Positions 1 through 11,110 of a stretch of 64,000 nucleotides of DNA are shown here, in pieces. This DNA comes from Symbiodinium natans (Eukaryota > Sar > Dinophyceae > Suessiales > Symbiodiniaceae), in the NCBI GenBank assembly GCA_905221605.1, contig CAJNDS010000591.1, forward strand, positions 207,001 to 271,000, written 5' to 3'. Position 1 is the stretch's first letter. The number at the start of each line of letters is the position of its first letter. The position numbers and the translations under genes are program-made. A model generated the notes under the pieces. That model ran no database searches. It saw only the letters and a program-made list of their open reading frames with translations, and had not been told where the DNA came from.

Positions 1-116
1 GGCGCGGGCAGCCTGTGAAACTCGAGGAAACCCTCACAAAACCCCGAGATCCCTCAAAGCCCATCCAAAAACCCCTTCAAAGACTTCAACGGTCCTTGGG
101 GTGCCCCCCAAAAGAG

Positions 117-3100
117 GTTCCTTGAGAAGCTCTTCAAGCGGATCGACCAGGCCTCCAAGGTTTTTGTTGGGTTTCAGGTTTAGGCTCAGGGTCAGGGCTT
201 GGGGGCTTGGGGGCTTGGGGGCTTGGGGCATGGGGTGTAAACAGGGTTTAGGGTTTAGGGTTTCGGGTTTAGGGTTTAGGGATGCAGCAAGAAGGGCTTT
301 TTGGGACCCGAAACTTTGGGTTCAGGACCAAGGCCTTGGGGCTTCAGGTTCCTGCAAGATTCCATGCCCCCTCCCCCCCCGTTTTTTTTTTTTTTTTTTC
401 TCTCTCTCTCTCTCTATCCCTCTCTTTCTCTCTCTGTCCTGTCTCTCTCTCTCTCTCTCTCCCTCTCGCAGTCGGAAACACCCCGACCCTGAAACCGCAA
501 GACCCCTTAAATCCCGAGCATACTAGACATCGCGAAGCCCGCCCCAGACCCGGAGTGCCTCCGTGAGGACGGGAGTGGCAGGGTCACTCTGGACGAACTT
601 ATAGAAGGTGCACGCAACCCGTCGGATTTTTTCTTCTCGTCCAGTTACTAAGCCGAAAGAGCTCCTAAGTAGCGGGGGTTTAATATCAGGGGGAGGGGGC
701 TAAATGCTCCAAGGCGAAAGAGCTCCCTAGTAGGGGGGGGTTGAATATTAGGGGGAGGGGACCCAAAGAGCCCAAGACCCCGTTAAGAAGGAATATGCAT
801 GAAATTATAAAGGGATCCTGAAAATAATTTGAGGTATATGCCTTAATTAAGGGGCATTCTTACTGCTGGTTAGCCGGGAATGAGCCCTATATATACCCTT
901 TAAGGGACTATAGAGGGTACCTCATTCCCCCATTCCCTACTAACCAACAGTAAGTATTGAACTCCTCGAGGACTCATTGCTCCCTAAACCCTAAACCCTA
1001 AACCCTAAACCCTAAACCCTAAACCCTAAACCCTAAACCCTAAACCCTAAACCCTCAAGACCAACTCCAAGGTAAAGACCCCGAGTTCCAGAGTCGTCTC
1101 CGCGCTGCTCGGCCGTGACGCGTAGACAAAGGGGGCCCCTGCAACCCTAAACCCTAAACCCTAAACCCTAAACCCTAAACCCTAAACCCTAAACCCTAAA
1201 CCCTAAACCCTAAACCCTAAACCCTAAACCCTAAACCCTAAGCCCTAAACCCTAAACCCTAAGCCCTAAGCCCTGAACCAACAATGCCTTTGCGGCCAGC
1301 GCCTGACGCAGGTCACAGCTTGAACTTGTCAAGCCTGTTGCCTTAGGGCATCGCGGGCTAGTTACGCGGTCCTTCGAACGGGGGGACTCCTGAAAAATCC
1401 CCCTTATATACCCCATAAAACCCAAGGGCCCCATACTTCAGAACTTTCTGAAGAAGGAGCATCTGCTTGGAGGTTCATGGCGCTTATTAAGCAGTTATAA
1501 CTGTACTTCTAAGTGTACTTATAACCATCTTAGGGCAGTTAAGGAGCTTATAAGTGGGTTATAAGTAGAGTTATCATTGGTTAAAAAAGTACTATGAACC
1601 TCCAAGTGCCCAAGGTTATGGACATCGACGAAGTCGATCTGGAGCAGTTGTTCCAGATGATCGACGTGACTTGGCCTGCACGGCCTGCACGTTTTGATCA
1701 ACTTCTGCAGTTTAGGGTTTAGGGTTTCGGGTTTAGGGTTTAGGGTTTCGGGTTTAGGGTTTAGGGTTTAGGGTTTGCAATTCCGGCCGACTCGCATCAC
1801 GTGCGTCGCAGCTGCGACTGCAACCCCCCGGCCAAATAGTCCCCAACCCCTTAGACTTACGAAGTCAAAAGAGCTGCCAAGTTCACCCTGACCCCAAAGC
1901 CCTAACCCCCTCCACCCTAAACCTCTAAACCCTAAACCCCTAGCAGTCAGAGGTCCCAAGAGTCCCGCCCCTCCAGCGCCATGAGGTGAATGGTTCGGGC
2001 TCGATCGAGGCGTGCGGGCCATCTCCTTCACGTCGCCCTAGTATTCTACATGCTCTCGGGTGTCTAGCAGGCTGTGTTTTTTTGCTTGCTAGTGCATGAT
2101 AAAGGCAGTGATGCTTTTTTCGCCCTGAAGAAGCCCTACACACACCCCTTGACGCTAAGCCCTAAACCCTAAACCCTAAACCCTAAACCCTAAACCCTAA
2201 ACCCCAAACCCTAAACCCTAAACCCTAAACCCTAAACCTCTCAAAACCTGAGAAGCAGGCCTCCGACTTCATCTGGCCCCTCAGTCGATGGGTGCCGGCC
2301 TCGGACTTCGAGTTCTTGGAGACCTCCCTGGGCTGGCTTCGGGGGGTTAGGGTGTAGGGTTTAGAGTTTAGGGTTTAGGGATTACCAGGGTTTTGGGTTT
2401 GGGGTTTAGGGTTTAGGGTTTAGGCTTTAGGGTTCAAGGTTTAGGTTTTAGGGTTCAGGGTGGTTTGGGGCTGGCAGGGCTAGCAGGGCTGAGGATTTCA
2501 AGGTTCGGAACGTCATGCAAGTTGTTCACTGTAGAACTACAGAACGCGAGGAATGCTGTAGTTGAACATGGAACCCGCTTATGGCTTTCCCAGATGTCTC
2601 GCCTTAGTCAAATTGGGAACTCTCTGCCGATCCGGTCATCCGATCGAGGTGCCCCAAGGCCGGTGAAAGGGTTTAGGGTTTAGGGTTTAGGGTTTAGGGT
2701 CCTGAGTTCAAGGCAACAACCATAACAACCCAGGCGGCTGCAAACCTGAAGCCCTGAAAGCAGAAACAAAACCCTAAACCCTAAACCCCCTAAACCCCTA
2801 AACCCCTAAACCCCTACACCCTAAACCCTAAACCCTAAACGGCGAGCACTGCGTGTTGCGGTCCCGGAGAGGGTTCATGCGAGTTGTCCAGAAAGCCAAG
2901 CTTCATGCGACGACCCCGAAACCCTGAGATGGAACAAACCCAAGCTCACCCTGCCAAAAGATCCCAAAACCCTTAGTGTTAAGGAATATACCTTCGTCTA
3001 TTTCGGGGTCCTGAATATGATTCAAGGTGTATTCCTGAACTTAGGGGTATTGGTCTCTTTGGGTACCAAAATGCAAAAAAACCGAACCGCAAACCCTAAA

Positions 3101-4704
3101 CCCTAAAACCCTTGTGGTAAGTCGCATTGAAAGCATCTTTATCCCGTGCCCTGGAGGGCCTCGGGCAGCCCCGCAACCACCCTAAACCCTAAACCCTAAA
3201 CCCCAAACCCTAAACCCGAAACCCTACACCCCCGCAAAGGTGCACGACTCCAAGACGGCTCCCCGCTTCATCAAGTACAACATGCCCTCCTCGGCTCGCT
3301 TTCGGGAAGCCTCGGGTTTAGGGGTTTAGGGTTTAATCTTTAGGGTTTCGGGTTTAGGGGTAGGAGTTTTCGTGGCCAGGGCATGTGGAAACAACAATGC
3401 CCTTGCAAACAGGTGTGAGAAACCCGAAGCCCCAAAGAGTAGACGCTCGCAAGCCTTAACACCAATCCCTAAACCCTACATCCTAACCCCGAAGCCGGCC
3501 CCTGGGACAATCTGAATGATTGGGCCGCAGAGGATCTGTTTGAGGAATGTCCCCCCCTAAACCGACTATGGCCGTTTCTTAGGGTGCAACCTGGCTGGAA
3601 ACCCTAAACCCGAAACCCGAAACCCGAAACCCGAAACCCGAAACCCCAAACCCCAAACCCTAAACCCTAAACCCTAAACCCTAAACCCTTTGCAATGCAC
3701 ATGGCAGGCTGCGGACGATGGAGCAGCAGGAGGAGATCCCCCGGTGCAACCTTCTTCTCTTTAGGGTTTAGGGTTTAGGGTTACTAGGGTTGCTTGGTTG
3801 GTCTTTGGGGTATTCTCTCCAGCCTTCAATGTAGGTGTTGCAGACGTTTCTTCGGTGGTGACGGCGCCGGCATTCTTCAACCGTAACCTTCCCGAACCCC
3901 TAAGCCGTGGATGAGGTAACATACGGGTCGGAATAATTGCTAATAATACTCCCTCATGGTCCTTTTGTAATCTTACCAAAATAACCCCCAAAGCCCTATT
4001 CTAAGAGGATCAGGAATATCTTTCAGAGGGTTTTAAGGGTCATCCTAGATGAGGTACACGGGTACTTGGAGGTTCGTGCATAGTTTTAACTAGGGCAAGT
4101 TGGGTTACAGCTACAACCAGCTCTTTTAACTTTCTGCAGGCTGCTTATCATCCTACCTTGAAAACTGGCCATGAGTCCAGTCCGAGTAGCATTTCATTGA
4201 CCAAGACCGAGAGGTTGTTCGTGCCACGGGCCGTTTTTTCCGAAACCCTAAGCCCTAAACCCTAAACCCTAAACCCTAAACCCTAAGCCCTAAACTTCCC
4301 TAAGCCCTAGGCCCCCTCAGCAATCCCAAAGCCAGCAGTTCAGGGCTGCAGTTGAGAGCCATTCGTGGTTGAGGATTTGATTTACAAGTGCCGGGCTACG
4401 AACCTCCAGGTTAAGGTTTAGTTTGGGGCTTGGGGCTTGGGGCTTGGGGCTTGGGGCTTGGGGCTTGGGGCTTGGGGCTTGGGGCTTGGGGCTTGGGGTT
4501 TAGGGTTTAGGGTTCGGGGCTAAAGGTTTTTTATTTTTATTTTTATTTTCTGGGGGCTCTAGGGGTTTAAGGCTTTCAGGGCTGAGGGCGTGGGGTCCAA
4601 GCCCCCCCCCCCCCCCCAAGTTCCAAAAAGGCCCTCCTGAAGCCATCGCAGGAGTTGTACAACCTCTCTGAGGTTGGCTTCCAGCAACTGAAGGAGTCTG
4701 CTGA
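117..4704 (+). CDS. EF-hand ion-channel-like protein, 3' portion (5' end outside window)
   Basis: I recognise the family pattern, not an exact orthologue. Exons read on the + strand: 117-150 (FLEKLFKRIDQ), 568-616 (DGSGRVTLDELIEGAR), 1078-1103 (NPEFQSRLR), 1615-1665 (VMDIDEVDLEQLFQMID), 1986-2015 (VNGSGSIEAC), 2259-2291 (DFIWPLSRW), 3240-3284 (VHDSKTAPRFIKYNM) and 4631-4704 (LLKPSQELYNLSEVGFQQLK). Spliced, they give two calcium-binding EF-hand loops (D-Q-D-G-S-G-R-V-T-L-D-E and D-V-N-G-S-G-S-I-E) followed by the PLSRWVHDSKTAPRF stretch, which in dinoflagellates follows the EF-hand pair at the C-terminus of channel-like proteins. The channel domain itself would lie upstream of base 1. Introns 1666-1985 (GTGA repeat) and 2292-3239 (GTGC repeat) carry exact 4-bp flanking repeats. 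Joins at 150/568, 2015/2259 and 3284/4631 are approximate, and the last needs a frame choice. No stop codon is assigned. Confidence 0.7.
371..472. repeat. Poly-C, poly-T and (TC)n low-complexity run
   Basis: C-run, T-run, then TC dinucleotides within the first EF-hand gene intron. Frames over it are artefacts. A (GA)n run is at 36899-36921. Confidence 0.9.
764..858. mobile_element. Inverted-repeat element, CCCAATACC-type
   Basis: Degenerate copy: GAGCCCAAGACCCC... and ...ATGCCTTAATTAAGGGGC. The best copy is at 45294-45390; others are at 2957-3065 and 50884-50985. Confidence 0.5.
859..954. mobile_element. Inverted-repeat element, CTTACTG-type (intron 7 family)
   Basis: Left CTTACTGCTGGTTAG and right CTAACCAACAGTAAG, with inner GGGAATGAG/CTCATTCCC. 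It lies inside an intron of the EF-hand gene, next to another element (764-858). Confidence 0.8.
982..1275. repeat. CCCTAAA tracts flanking an EF-hand microexon
   Basis: Two tracts (982-1055 and 1144-1274), with the 26-nt exon 1078-1103 between them. Confidence 0.95.
1466..1606. mobile_element. Inverted-repeat element, CTTGGAGGTTCAT-type
   Basis: Ends CTTGGAGGTTCATGG and CTATGAACCTCCAAG, interior with TTATAA/GTACTT-rich text. It lies directly before an EF-hand exon; nine bases separate it from the exon start. Confidence 0.85.
3604..3650. repeat. CCCGAAA variant array
   Basis: Five consecutive CCCGAAA units passing into CCCCAAA and then CCCTAAA units. Confidence 0.85.
4424..4500. repeat. GGGGCTT heptamer array (variant of the telomere-type unit)
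   Basis: About eleven identical GGGGCTT units ending in TTTAGGG units. A locally homogenised variant of the TTTAGGG tract. Confidence 0.9.
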
Positions 4705-4778
4705 AAGTTGTTGCGTGGTTTCGGGTTAGGTTCTAAACCCTCTCTACCATATATATTTAAACCTTAATTGTATTTTCA

Positions 4779-5414
4779 AAATTTGGCCGCTTTATTTTCA
4801 GAATTTGGCCGCTTTATTTTCAGAATTTGGCCGCTTTATTTTCAGAATTTGGCCGCTTTATTTTCAGAATGAGTCAAAATCAGGCCAAAGGCTAATTGAA
4901 TTTCAGAATTTGGCCGCTTTATTTTCAGAATTTGGCCGCTTTATTTTCAGAATTTGGCCGCTTTATTTTCAGAATTTGGCCGCTTTATTTTCAGAATTTG
5001 GCCGCTTTATTTTCAGAATTTGGCCGCTTTATTTTCAGAATGAGCCAAAATCAGGCCAAAGGCTAATTGAATTTCAGAATTTGGCCGCTTTATTTTCAGA
5101 ATTTGGCCGCTTTATTTTCAGAATTTGGCCGCTTTATTTTCAGAATTTGGCCGCTTTATTTTCAGAATTTGGCCGCTTCAGAATTTGGCCGCTTTATTTT
5201 CAGAATTTGGCCGTTTTATTTTCAGAATTTGGCCGCTTAATTTTCAGAATTTGGCCGTTTTATTTTCAGAATTTGGCCGCTTTATTTTCAGAATTCGGCC
5301 GCTTTATTTTCAGAATTTGGCCGTTTTATTTTCAGAATTTGGCCGCTCTATTTTCAGAATTTGGCCGTTTTATTTTCAGAATTTGGCCGCTTTATTTTCA
5401 GAATTTGGCCGTTT
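4779..5414 (+). repeat. 22-bp minisatellite (AATTTGGCCGCTTTATTTTCAG), about 26 copies
   Basis: Units are nearly identical, in three blocks of 4, 6 and 16 copies. The blocks are separated by two nearly identical ~35-bp spacers (GAGTCAAAATCAGGCCAAAGG... near 4869 and 5040). Variants C->T at CCGCTTT occur only in the third block. The long open frame across it (FGRFIFRIWPLYFQN) is a product of the repeat, not a gene. It lies after the last assigned EF-hand exon. Confidence 0.95.
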
Positions 5415-6074
5415 TTGGCTTTCTCAATGTAGTGGGATTCTCTGGGTGGGTGGGTGTTATATCCGAGCCGTAAATAAAGCTTAACCATAAAGCTGCTCGA
5501 CCCGGAGTGCTGAACCCTAAACCCTAAACCCTAAACCCTAAACGCTAAATCGGTCGTGGGGATTTAGGGCCTGCACGCCCCAAACCCGGCCCTTGCACAA
5601 GGGCTCTCGGGAACCTTGCCTGGGTGCCCTTCAAGCCCGCATCCCACGCCTCAGACCCGCCGGTTCGTGGGGTTTCAGGGTTTAGTAGCTCTTCGTTCGT
5701 CGCCGGAGCCCCAGCAATCTGCTAGAGTCCTGGGTGCAAAAAGGGTTTAGTAGGTAGCAGGGTTTGGGGTTTAGAGTTTAGGCTGCCCTTACTACTATGA
5801 CTCTTGTCATTTGCGATGACTACGATGCTGCTGATGTTGATGATGCTGATGATGAGCTATTACTATTAACATCCTCTCCGTCATTACCATGGCCCCGCTT
5901 GCTACTACTGTTCCCTACTGTTCCCCCCTACCCTCCATTCCAAACGGACCAAATAAAGCGGGCCCCAAGCCGAACCTTGGAAATCCTTCCTAAACCCTCA
6001 ACCCCAAGCCCTAGACCCTCTTCAATTCAGTGCCCAAAGCCCTTCAATCCACGAACCCTGCGTCTCAAACCCTC

Positions 6075-6181
6075 ACTTGGAGGTTCATAGTACCCGTGCT
6101 TATAGCCGTACTTATAAGGGGCTTACAAGTGGGTGAGAAGTGCAGTTCTAAATTGGTTAACAAGTACCATGAACCTCCAAG
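6075..6181. mobile_element. Inverted-repeat element, CTTGGAGGTTCAT-type
   Basis: Complete 107-bp copy with ends ACTTGGAGGTTCATAGTAC and GTACCATGAACCTCCAA. An exon-like island begins at its right edge. Confidence 0.85.
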
Positions 6182-6270
6182 CACACTCGGACGAGGAGTC
6201 GATTGACAAGCTGACGCTTGCCGTGACTAAGGGCCGCATGGGAGAAGGCCCCAGCGTTGCCATGGAGCTG
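6182..6270 (+). CDS. Exon-like island, unassigned
   Basis: GC-rich, open segment reading SDEESIDKLTLAVTKGRMGE and then GPSVAMELLG. It lies immediately right of the complete inverted-repeat element 6075-6181, as introner-flanked exons do elsewhere in the window. It could be a further exon of the EF-hand gene or belong to another gene. I do not recognise it. Confidence 0.4.
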
Positions 6271-6457
6271 CTTGGACGGGGTTTTCCCTGCTCGGAAGAA
6301 CTTTTGCTTAGTAAGTAGAGTAGTTTAGGGTTTAGGGTGTAGGGTCTAGGGTTTTTGGGTTACGTTTTTTTTGTTTGTTTTTTTTAGGGTTTAGGGTTTA
6401 GGGCTTCTGGGTCCATAGGGGTTTAGGGTTTAGGGTTTAGGGTTATAGAAATGCCAA

Positions 6458-6525
6458 GAGCTACCATGTCTTGCCGAGGGACCTGTCTGTGCTGACGCCG
6501 GAGGACTTGGACCATCCTGCTGGGG
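6458..6525 (+). CDS. Exon-like island, unassigned
   Basis: Follows a TTTAGGG tract and an AAG acceptor-like triplet, and reads SYHVLPRDLSVLTPEDLDHP. Composition is coding-like, with no recognised family. It may continue the gene of 6182-6270. Confidence 0.3.
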
Positions 6526-6800
6526 TCCCGGACCATCTCCTACCCCATGACTTAGGGCATCTTCCCCCCTTATTGTAAGGGTTTGGGGTTTGGGGTTTAG
6601 GGTTTAGGGTTTAGGGTTTAGGGTTTAGGGTTTAGGGTTACCCCCTGACTTAGGGGATCTTGCCCCCTTATTGTAAGGGTTTGGGGTTTAGGGTTTAGGG
6701 TTTAGGGTTTAGGGTTACCGCCTGACTTAGGGGATCTTCCCCCCTTATTGTAAGGGTTTAGGGTTTAGGGTTTAGGGCTTAGGGCTTAAGGTTTAGACTT

Positions 6801-6910
6801 GAGATGTTCCCCCTTATGCTCAGAGTCCTCAGTATGGATTATAGTACCGCCCCCCCCCGCACAAGTATAATCCAAATTAAGGGCTGCCCGTATAAGGGGG
6901 AACATCCCAA
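6801..6910. mobile_element. Inverted-repeat element, TTGGGATGTTCCCCC-type
   Basis: Ends GAGATGTTCCCCCTTATGC and GTATAAGGGGGAACATC, with a palindromic centre ATTATA...TATAAT. Confidence 0.8.
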
Positions 6911-9802
6911 CCCATGACCACTGTCTGCCCGCTCATCCTAAAGAGTTTAGGGGTTCAGGGGTGCCAACAAAAAAAAGGGCTTAGGGTTCGGGGTTTAGGG
7001 TTTAGGGTTTGGGGTTTAGGGTTTGGGGTGTCGGCTTTAGGGTTTAGGGTCCCAAGTAACCCCCACCCAAAAGCAGGGCTTAGGAAGCTTGTAGGGTTTG
7101 GTTTTGGAGGGTCCGTGCCGCTTCCACTTTAGTGGATACGAACGACCCCGTACCCAGAATCTCACAACCATACTGTACTACAGCATCAAGCCCCCCAAGT
7201 ATGGGCTTTTCGCGGGGGTTTAGGGTTTAGGGTTTAGGCTTTAGGGTTTAGGGTTTAGGGTAAGCCCTAAACCCTAAATTAGGGCTCAGGGTTTAGGGGA
7301 ACCATAGACTTGCCTCAGTGGAAGAGAGGTTGGGGGGATTTGAGGCTCTGGATTTGGAAAAAAAGTGGGTGTTTCTGCCTTTGAGAAGGTTGCCCAGGGC
7401 ACGAGGAGTCATGGTATAACTGTACTTAAGGGTTTAGGGGTCCTTGTTACCCAATTCTGGCTGCACTTGCAACTGCACCATTTTCGGGCACTTAGGCCCA
7501 AGCTGACATGCAAGATCAGTAGCGAGCCCAGTGGCAGCCCCAAAGCACGTGGCAAACCCCGTGTATTTTTTCAATGAGCTCAAACCCTAAACCCCTAAAC
7601 CCTCAAAACCCCGAAGCCCCTAAACCCCAAAGCCCTTGAACCCCGAACCCTTCAAGGCCCCAGTTGGTGGCAGCAAAGAACAAACAAATAAGTGGAAGAC
7701 AAATACGAACAATAATAACAATAAGACAAGAATAAGCATAATCATATGAACAAGAACAAGAATAAGTTAAGAAGACCTAAACCCTAAACCCGAAAGCCTA
7801 AACCCTAAACGGTTTAAGGGTTTAAAACCCCAACCCCCCCCCCCCCCGAAAGCTCCGGAGAGCTCCTAAGTTCCTCCGCGTGCAGGTACACTTCGAGGCG
7901 CTGAGGGCGTGGGTTTGCGGTTTAGGGTTTAGGGTTTAGGGTTTAGGGTTTAGGGGTTCAGAGTTGTAGGGTTTTGTGAGGCTTGGGGATGTTAGCTAGT
8001 AGGGGGAGAAGGGTTGCTGGAGATTCTAAGGATATGAACCTGTACATCATGCTTCAGATCCTTCAAGTCAAGCCTTCGCAACCCTAAACCCTGAACCCTA
8101 GACCCTAAACCCTAAACCCTAAACCCTAAACCCTAAACCCTAAACCCTACTCTGCAGCTCTCATGCGACGAGGACCACGCACCCATCCTCGAGGAGTCCC
8201 AAGAGGACGTCGGGTTGAAACCGCGGCAACGCGCAGCATGAACCCGGAACCCTAAGCCCTAAACCCTAAACCCTAAGCCCTAAACCCTAAACCCTAAACC
8301 CTAAACCCTAAGCCCTAAACCCTAAACCCTAAGCCCTAAACCCTAAACCCTTGCTCCACGGCAGGGGTACATCACCTCTGTTCGCCCTCGAAATCTTAAG
8401 GCCCTCGTTTACAGGAACCCCCCCCCCCCCCCCCAAAAAAAAAAAAAAAAAAACAAAAAAAACCTAAACCCTAAACTCGAAACACTAAACCCTAAACCCT
8501 AAACCCCAAACCCTAAATCCTAAACCCGAAACACACAACATGCCAAGCATCCCTATTTTGGGGAAAGAACCCCGGATGGCCCTGCAAGTTTGTACAGGGA
8601 GGCGTCTCTTCTGAATGTAGCTTCGTAGTCTGGCAGGTTTAGGGTTTAGGGTTTAGGGCTTAGGGTTTAGGGTTTAGGGTTTAGGGTTTAGGGGCTTCTT
8701 CTAGAGAAGGAGAGCATCGGAAGAAGGAGGGCAGAGGGACGAGGGGAGCAACACGAGGAGATTGTGTGATGTCCAACCCTAAACCCCAAACCCCAAAACC
8801 CTAATCGAGAAGTGTACCAAGTGAAAAAAACCCTAAACCCTAAACCCTAAGCCCTAAGCCCTAAGCCCTAAGCCCTCAGCCCCAAAACCTCCCTAAAAAA
8901 ATGCCAAGAAGCCCCGGTGGCCAAACTGGAGGATTTCGGCAACACGCCGCCGCTGTTGACACTACCTGAGGCGCCCCGAGCGCGTCAAAACCTCGAGGGT
9001 GTAGGGCGGTTTAGGGTTTAGGGTTTAGGGTTTAGGGTTTTGTTGGGGTTTAGGGTTTAAGGTTTCGGGTTTGGGAGGTTTTAGGCTCAGTTGGGGTTTT
9101 TGTTAGGGTTTAGGGATTGAGGTTTGTGGTCGTGGGTTTCGGGTTTCAGGTTTGGGGATGTGGGTTTAGGGCTTATAAGTTGAGGGCTTAGGGTTTAGGG
9201 CTTCAACTAATTGGGGTGATTGCATTTGATTGTGCAGTGCTGTAGCCTCCATTTCTTGGTACCCACTCCCACAAAACCTGAACACGAAATCCCTAAACCC
9301 TGAACCGAAACCCCAACCCCTGACCCCGAAACCCCCAAACCCTGAACCCTGAAGACTGCGTAACAGTAGGTCAGTAACCCCCCCAGTGTGGCTGGTCTGC
9401 AATGGCGGGTGGCAAGACAAGAAACCCCTAGGCACACCGATTTGGAGGCAGACTCCCGAAACCCTAAACCTCGGCGGGTGCAAAAAACCCTGAACCCTAA
9501 ACCCCAAACCCTAAGCCCTAAACCCCAAACTTGAAACCCGAACCCCTCAGCAGTCACAAGCAGCTGCCCTGGTCAGGAGCGGGGACCCCCCGAACCTCCC
9601 AAGAGCGCGCAGAAGGTGGCGTTGACCAGCCAGGCCATTGGGGTTTAGGGTTCTAGGGCTAGAGTTTACGGCGTTGGCCAGCCAGGCCATGGGGTTTAGG
9701 GCTTCTAGCGTTTGGCGTTTAGGGTTTTTAGGGGTTAGGGTTTGGGGTTTGGGGTTATCTTAGACTTTATGGCGTTGACCCGCCAGGCCACAGGGTTTAG
9801 GG

Positions 9803-9870
9803 TTGAGGGTTTAGAGGGTTTAGAGGGTTTAGAGGGTTTAGAGGGTTTAGAGGGTTTAGAGGGTTAAGAG
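9803..9870. repeat. GGGTTTAGA nonamer array
   Basis: Six or seven GGGTTTAGA units, a two-base expansion of the heptamer, followed by irregular derivatives to about 9990. Confidence 0.9.
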
Positions 9871-10639
9871 GGGTTATGGGGTTTAGGGTTGAGGGTCTAG
9901 GGTTTGCAGGGTTTATAGGTTTATAGGGTTTAGAGGGTTTATAGGGTTTAAAGGGTTAGAGGGTTTAGAGGGCTTGGAGGGTTTAGAGGGTTTTTGATCC
10001 AGACGCAAAAGCGCCGCCAATATAGGGTCTAGGGTTTAGGGGTTCGGTAGGCGAATAAAAAAAAAAACCGGCAACTATGCTTATAGCCTTGTTGCGGGCA
10101 CGACAAACCCTACTTATCAGTACCCAACCTTTACCTCATACCAAAACCCTTTTGAGCCCAAGCTTTGCTGGAACTCCAAGGGTCCAGCAGGGCTTGAGGG
10201 TTTCAAGGCACCATCAAGGGGTTAAGCCCAAAAAGCCTTGAACCCTAAACCCCTAGACCCCTAAACCCCTAAACCCCTAAACCCCTAAACCCCTAAACCC
10301 TTTTACCCCAGGCCCTAAAACCCAAGCCAAAGTCCAAAGTATGCTTCGTTGTCCGGGAGCGCCTGTCGCCCTCTGCCGGTTCCCTGGAACGGACCTCGAC
10401 CCCTAAACCCTAAACCCTAAACCCTAAACCCTAAACCCTAAACCCTAAACCGTAAACCCTAAACCCCAAACCCTAAACCCTAAACCCTAAAGCCTAAAGC
10501 TAAAACCTAAACCCTAAACCCTAAACCCTTGAAAACGGGTTTAGGGCGCAGCAGCAGGAGGATCCTCTGCTCCAGATTCCAGAAAGGGCCCTATATCGCA
10601 TGCGAAACTGTAATAAGAGGTCCGCGGGATACTCGAAGT

Positions 10640-10742
10640 AGGGGGTCTACGAAAACAGGGGATAGGGGACCCCTACAGTAGACCCCAAATAGTAGGATTC
10701 CCTTATAATAAGGACCAAGGTACCCTGAATTTCGGAAACCTC
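10640..10742. mobile_element. Inverted-repeat-like element, GGTACC/GGGGTCTAC family
   Basis: Text ACCCCAAATAGTAGGATTCCC, TTATAATAAGGACC, AAGGTACCCTGAATTTCGG. Related fragments occur at 15674-15765, 18841-18940 (THOC2 intron 14), 33194-33270, 36717-36775, 44267-44360 and 51062-51140. Confidence 0.55.
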
Positions 10743-10767
10743 CATATGGGCAATATGAGGACACTAT

Positions 10768-11110
10768 CTTGTAGTCTTTAGGGGTTCTTAAGCAAATAGT
10801 AGACCAGAACGTAAGGATCATTATCATGTAATAATCCCTTCAAATTCTTAAGCAAAATAGTAGAGCAGAAAGTAAGGATCATTATCTTGTAATATCTTGG
10901 GGTTCCTAAGCAAATAGTAGACCAGAAAGTGAGGATCATTTGTTTTGTGAACTTCTGGGGTTCTTAAGCAAAATAGTAGACTTGAAAGTAAGGATCATCA
11001 TCTTGTAATCTTTTGGGATTCTTAAGCAAAAAGTAGACCAGAAAGTGAGGATCAGTATCTTGTACCCTGTTGGGGTTCTTCGGCAAATAGTAGACCAGAA
11101 AGTGAGGATC
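10768..11110. repeat. About 57-bp tandem repeat, six copies
   Basis: Each unit carries TTCTTAAGCAAATAGTAGAC, CAGAAAGTGAGGATCATTAT and CTTGTAATCTTTTGGGG with substitutions. Neither strand has a sustained protein frame. Confidence 0.9.

Noticed and set aside
4805-5484. 222-codon open frame (FGRFIFRIWPLYFQN repeats)
   Set aside because: It is a translation of the 22-bp minisatellite; 22 is not a multiple of 3, so the same peptide cycles through frames, and several frames are open at once.
10768-11110. CRISPR-like array
   Set aside because: Direct tandem repeats of ~57 bp without distinct spacers, in eukaryotic DNA.
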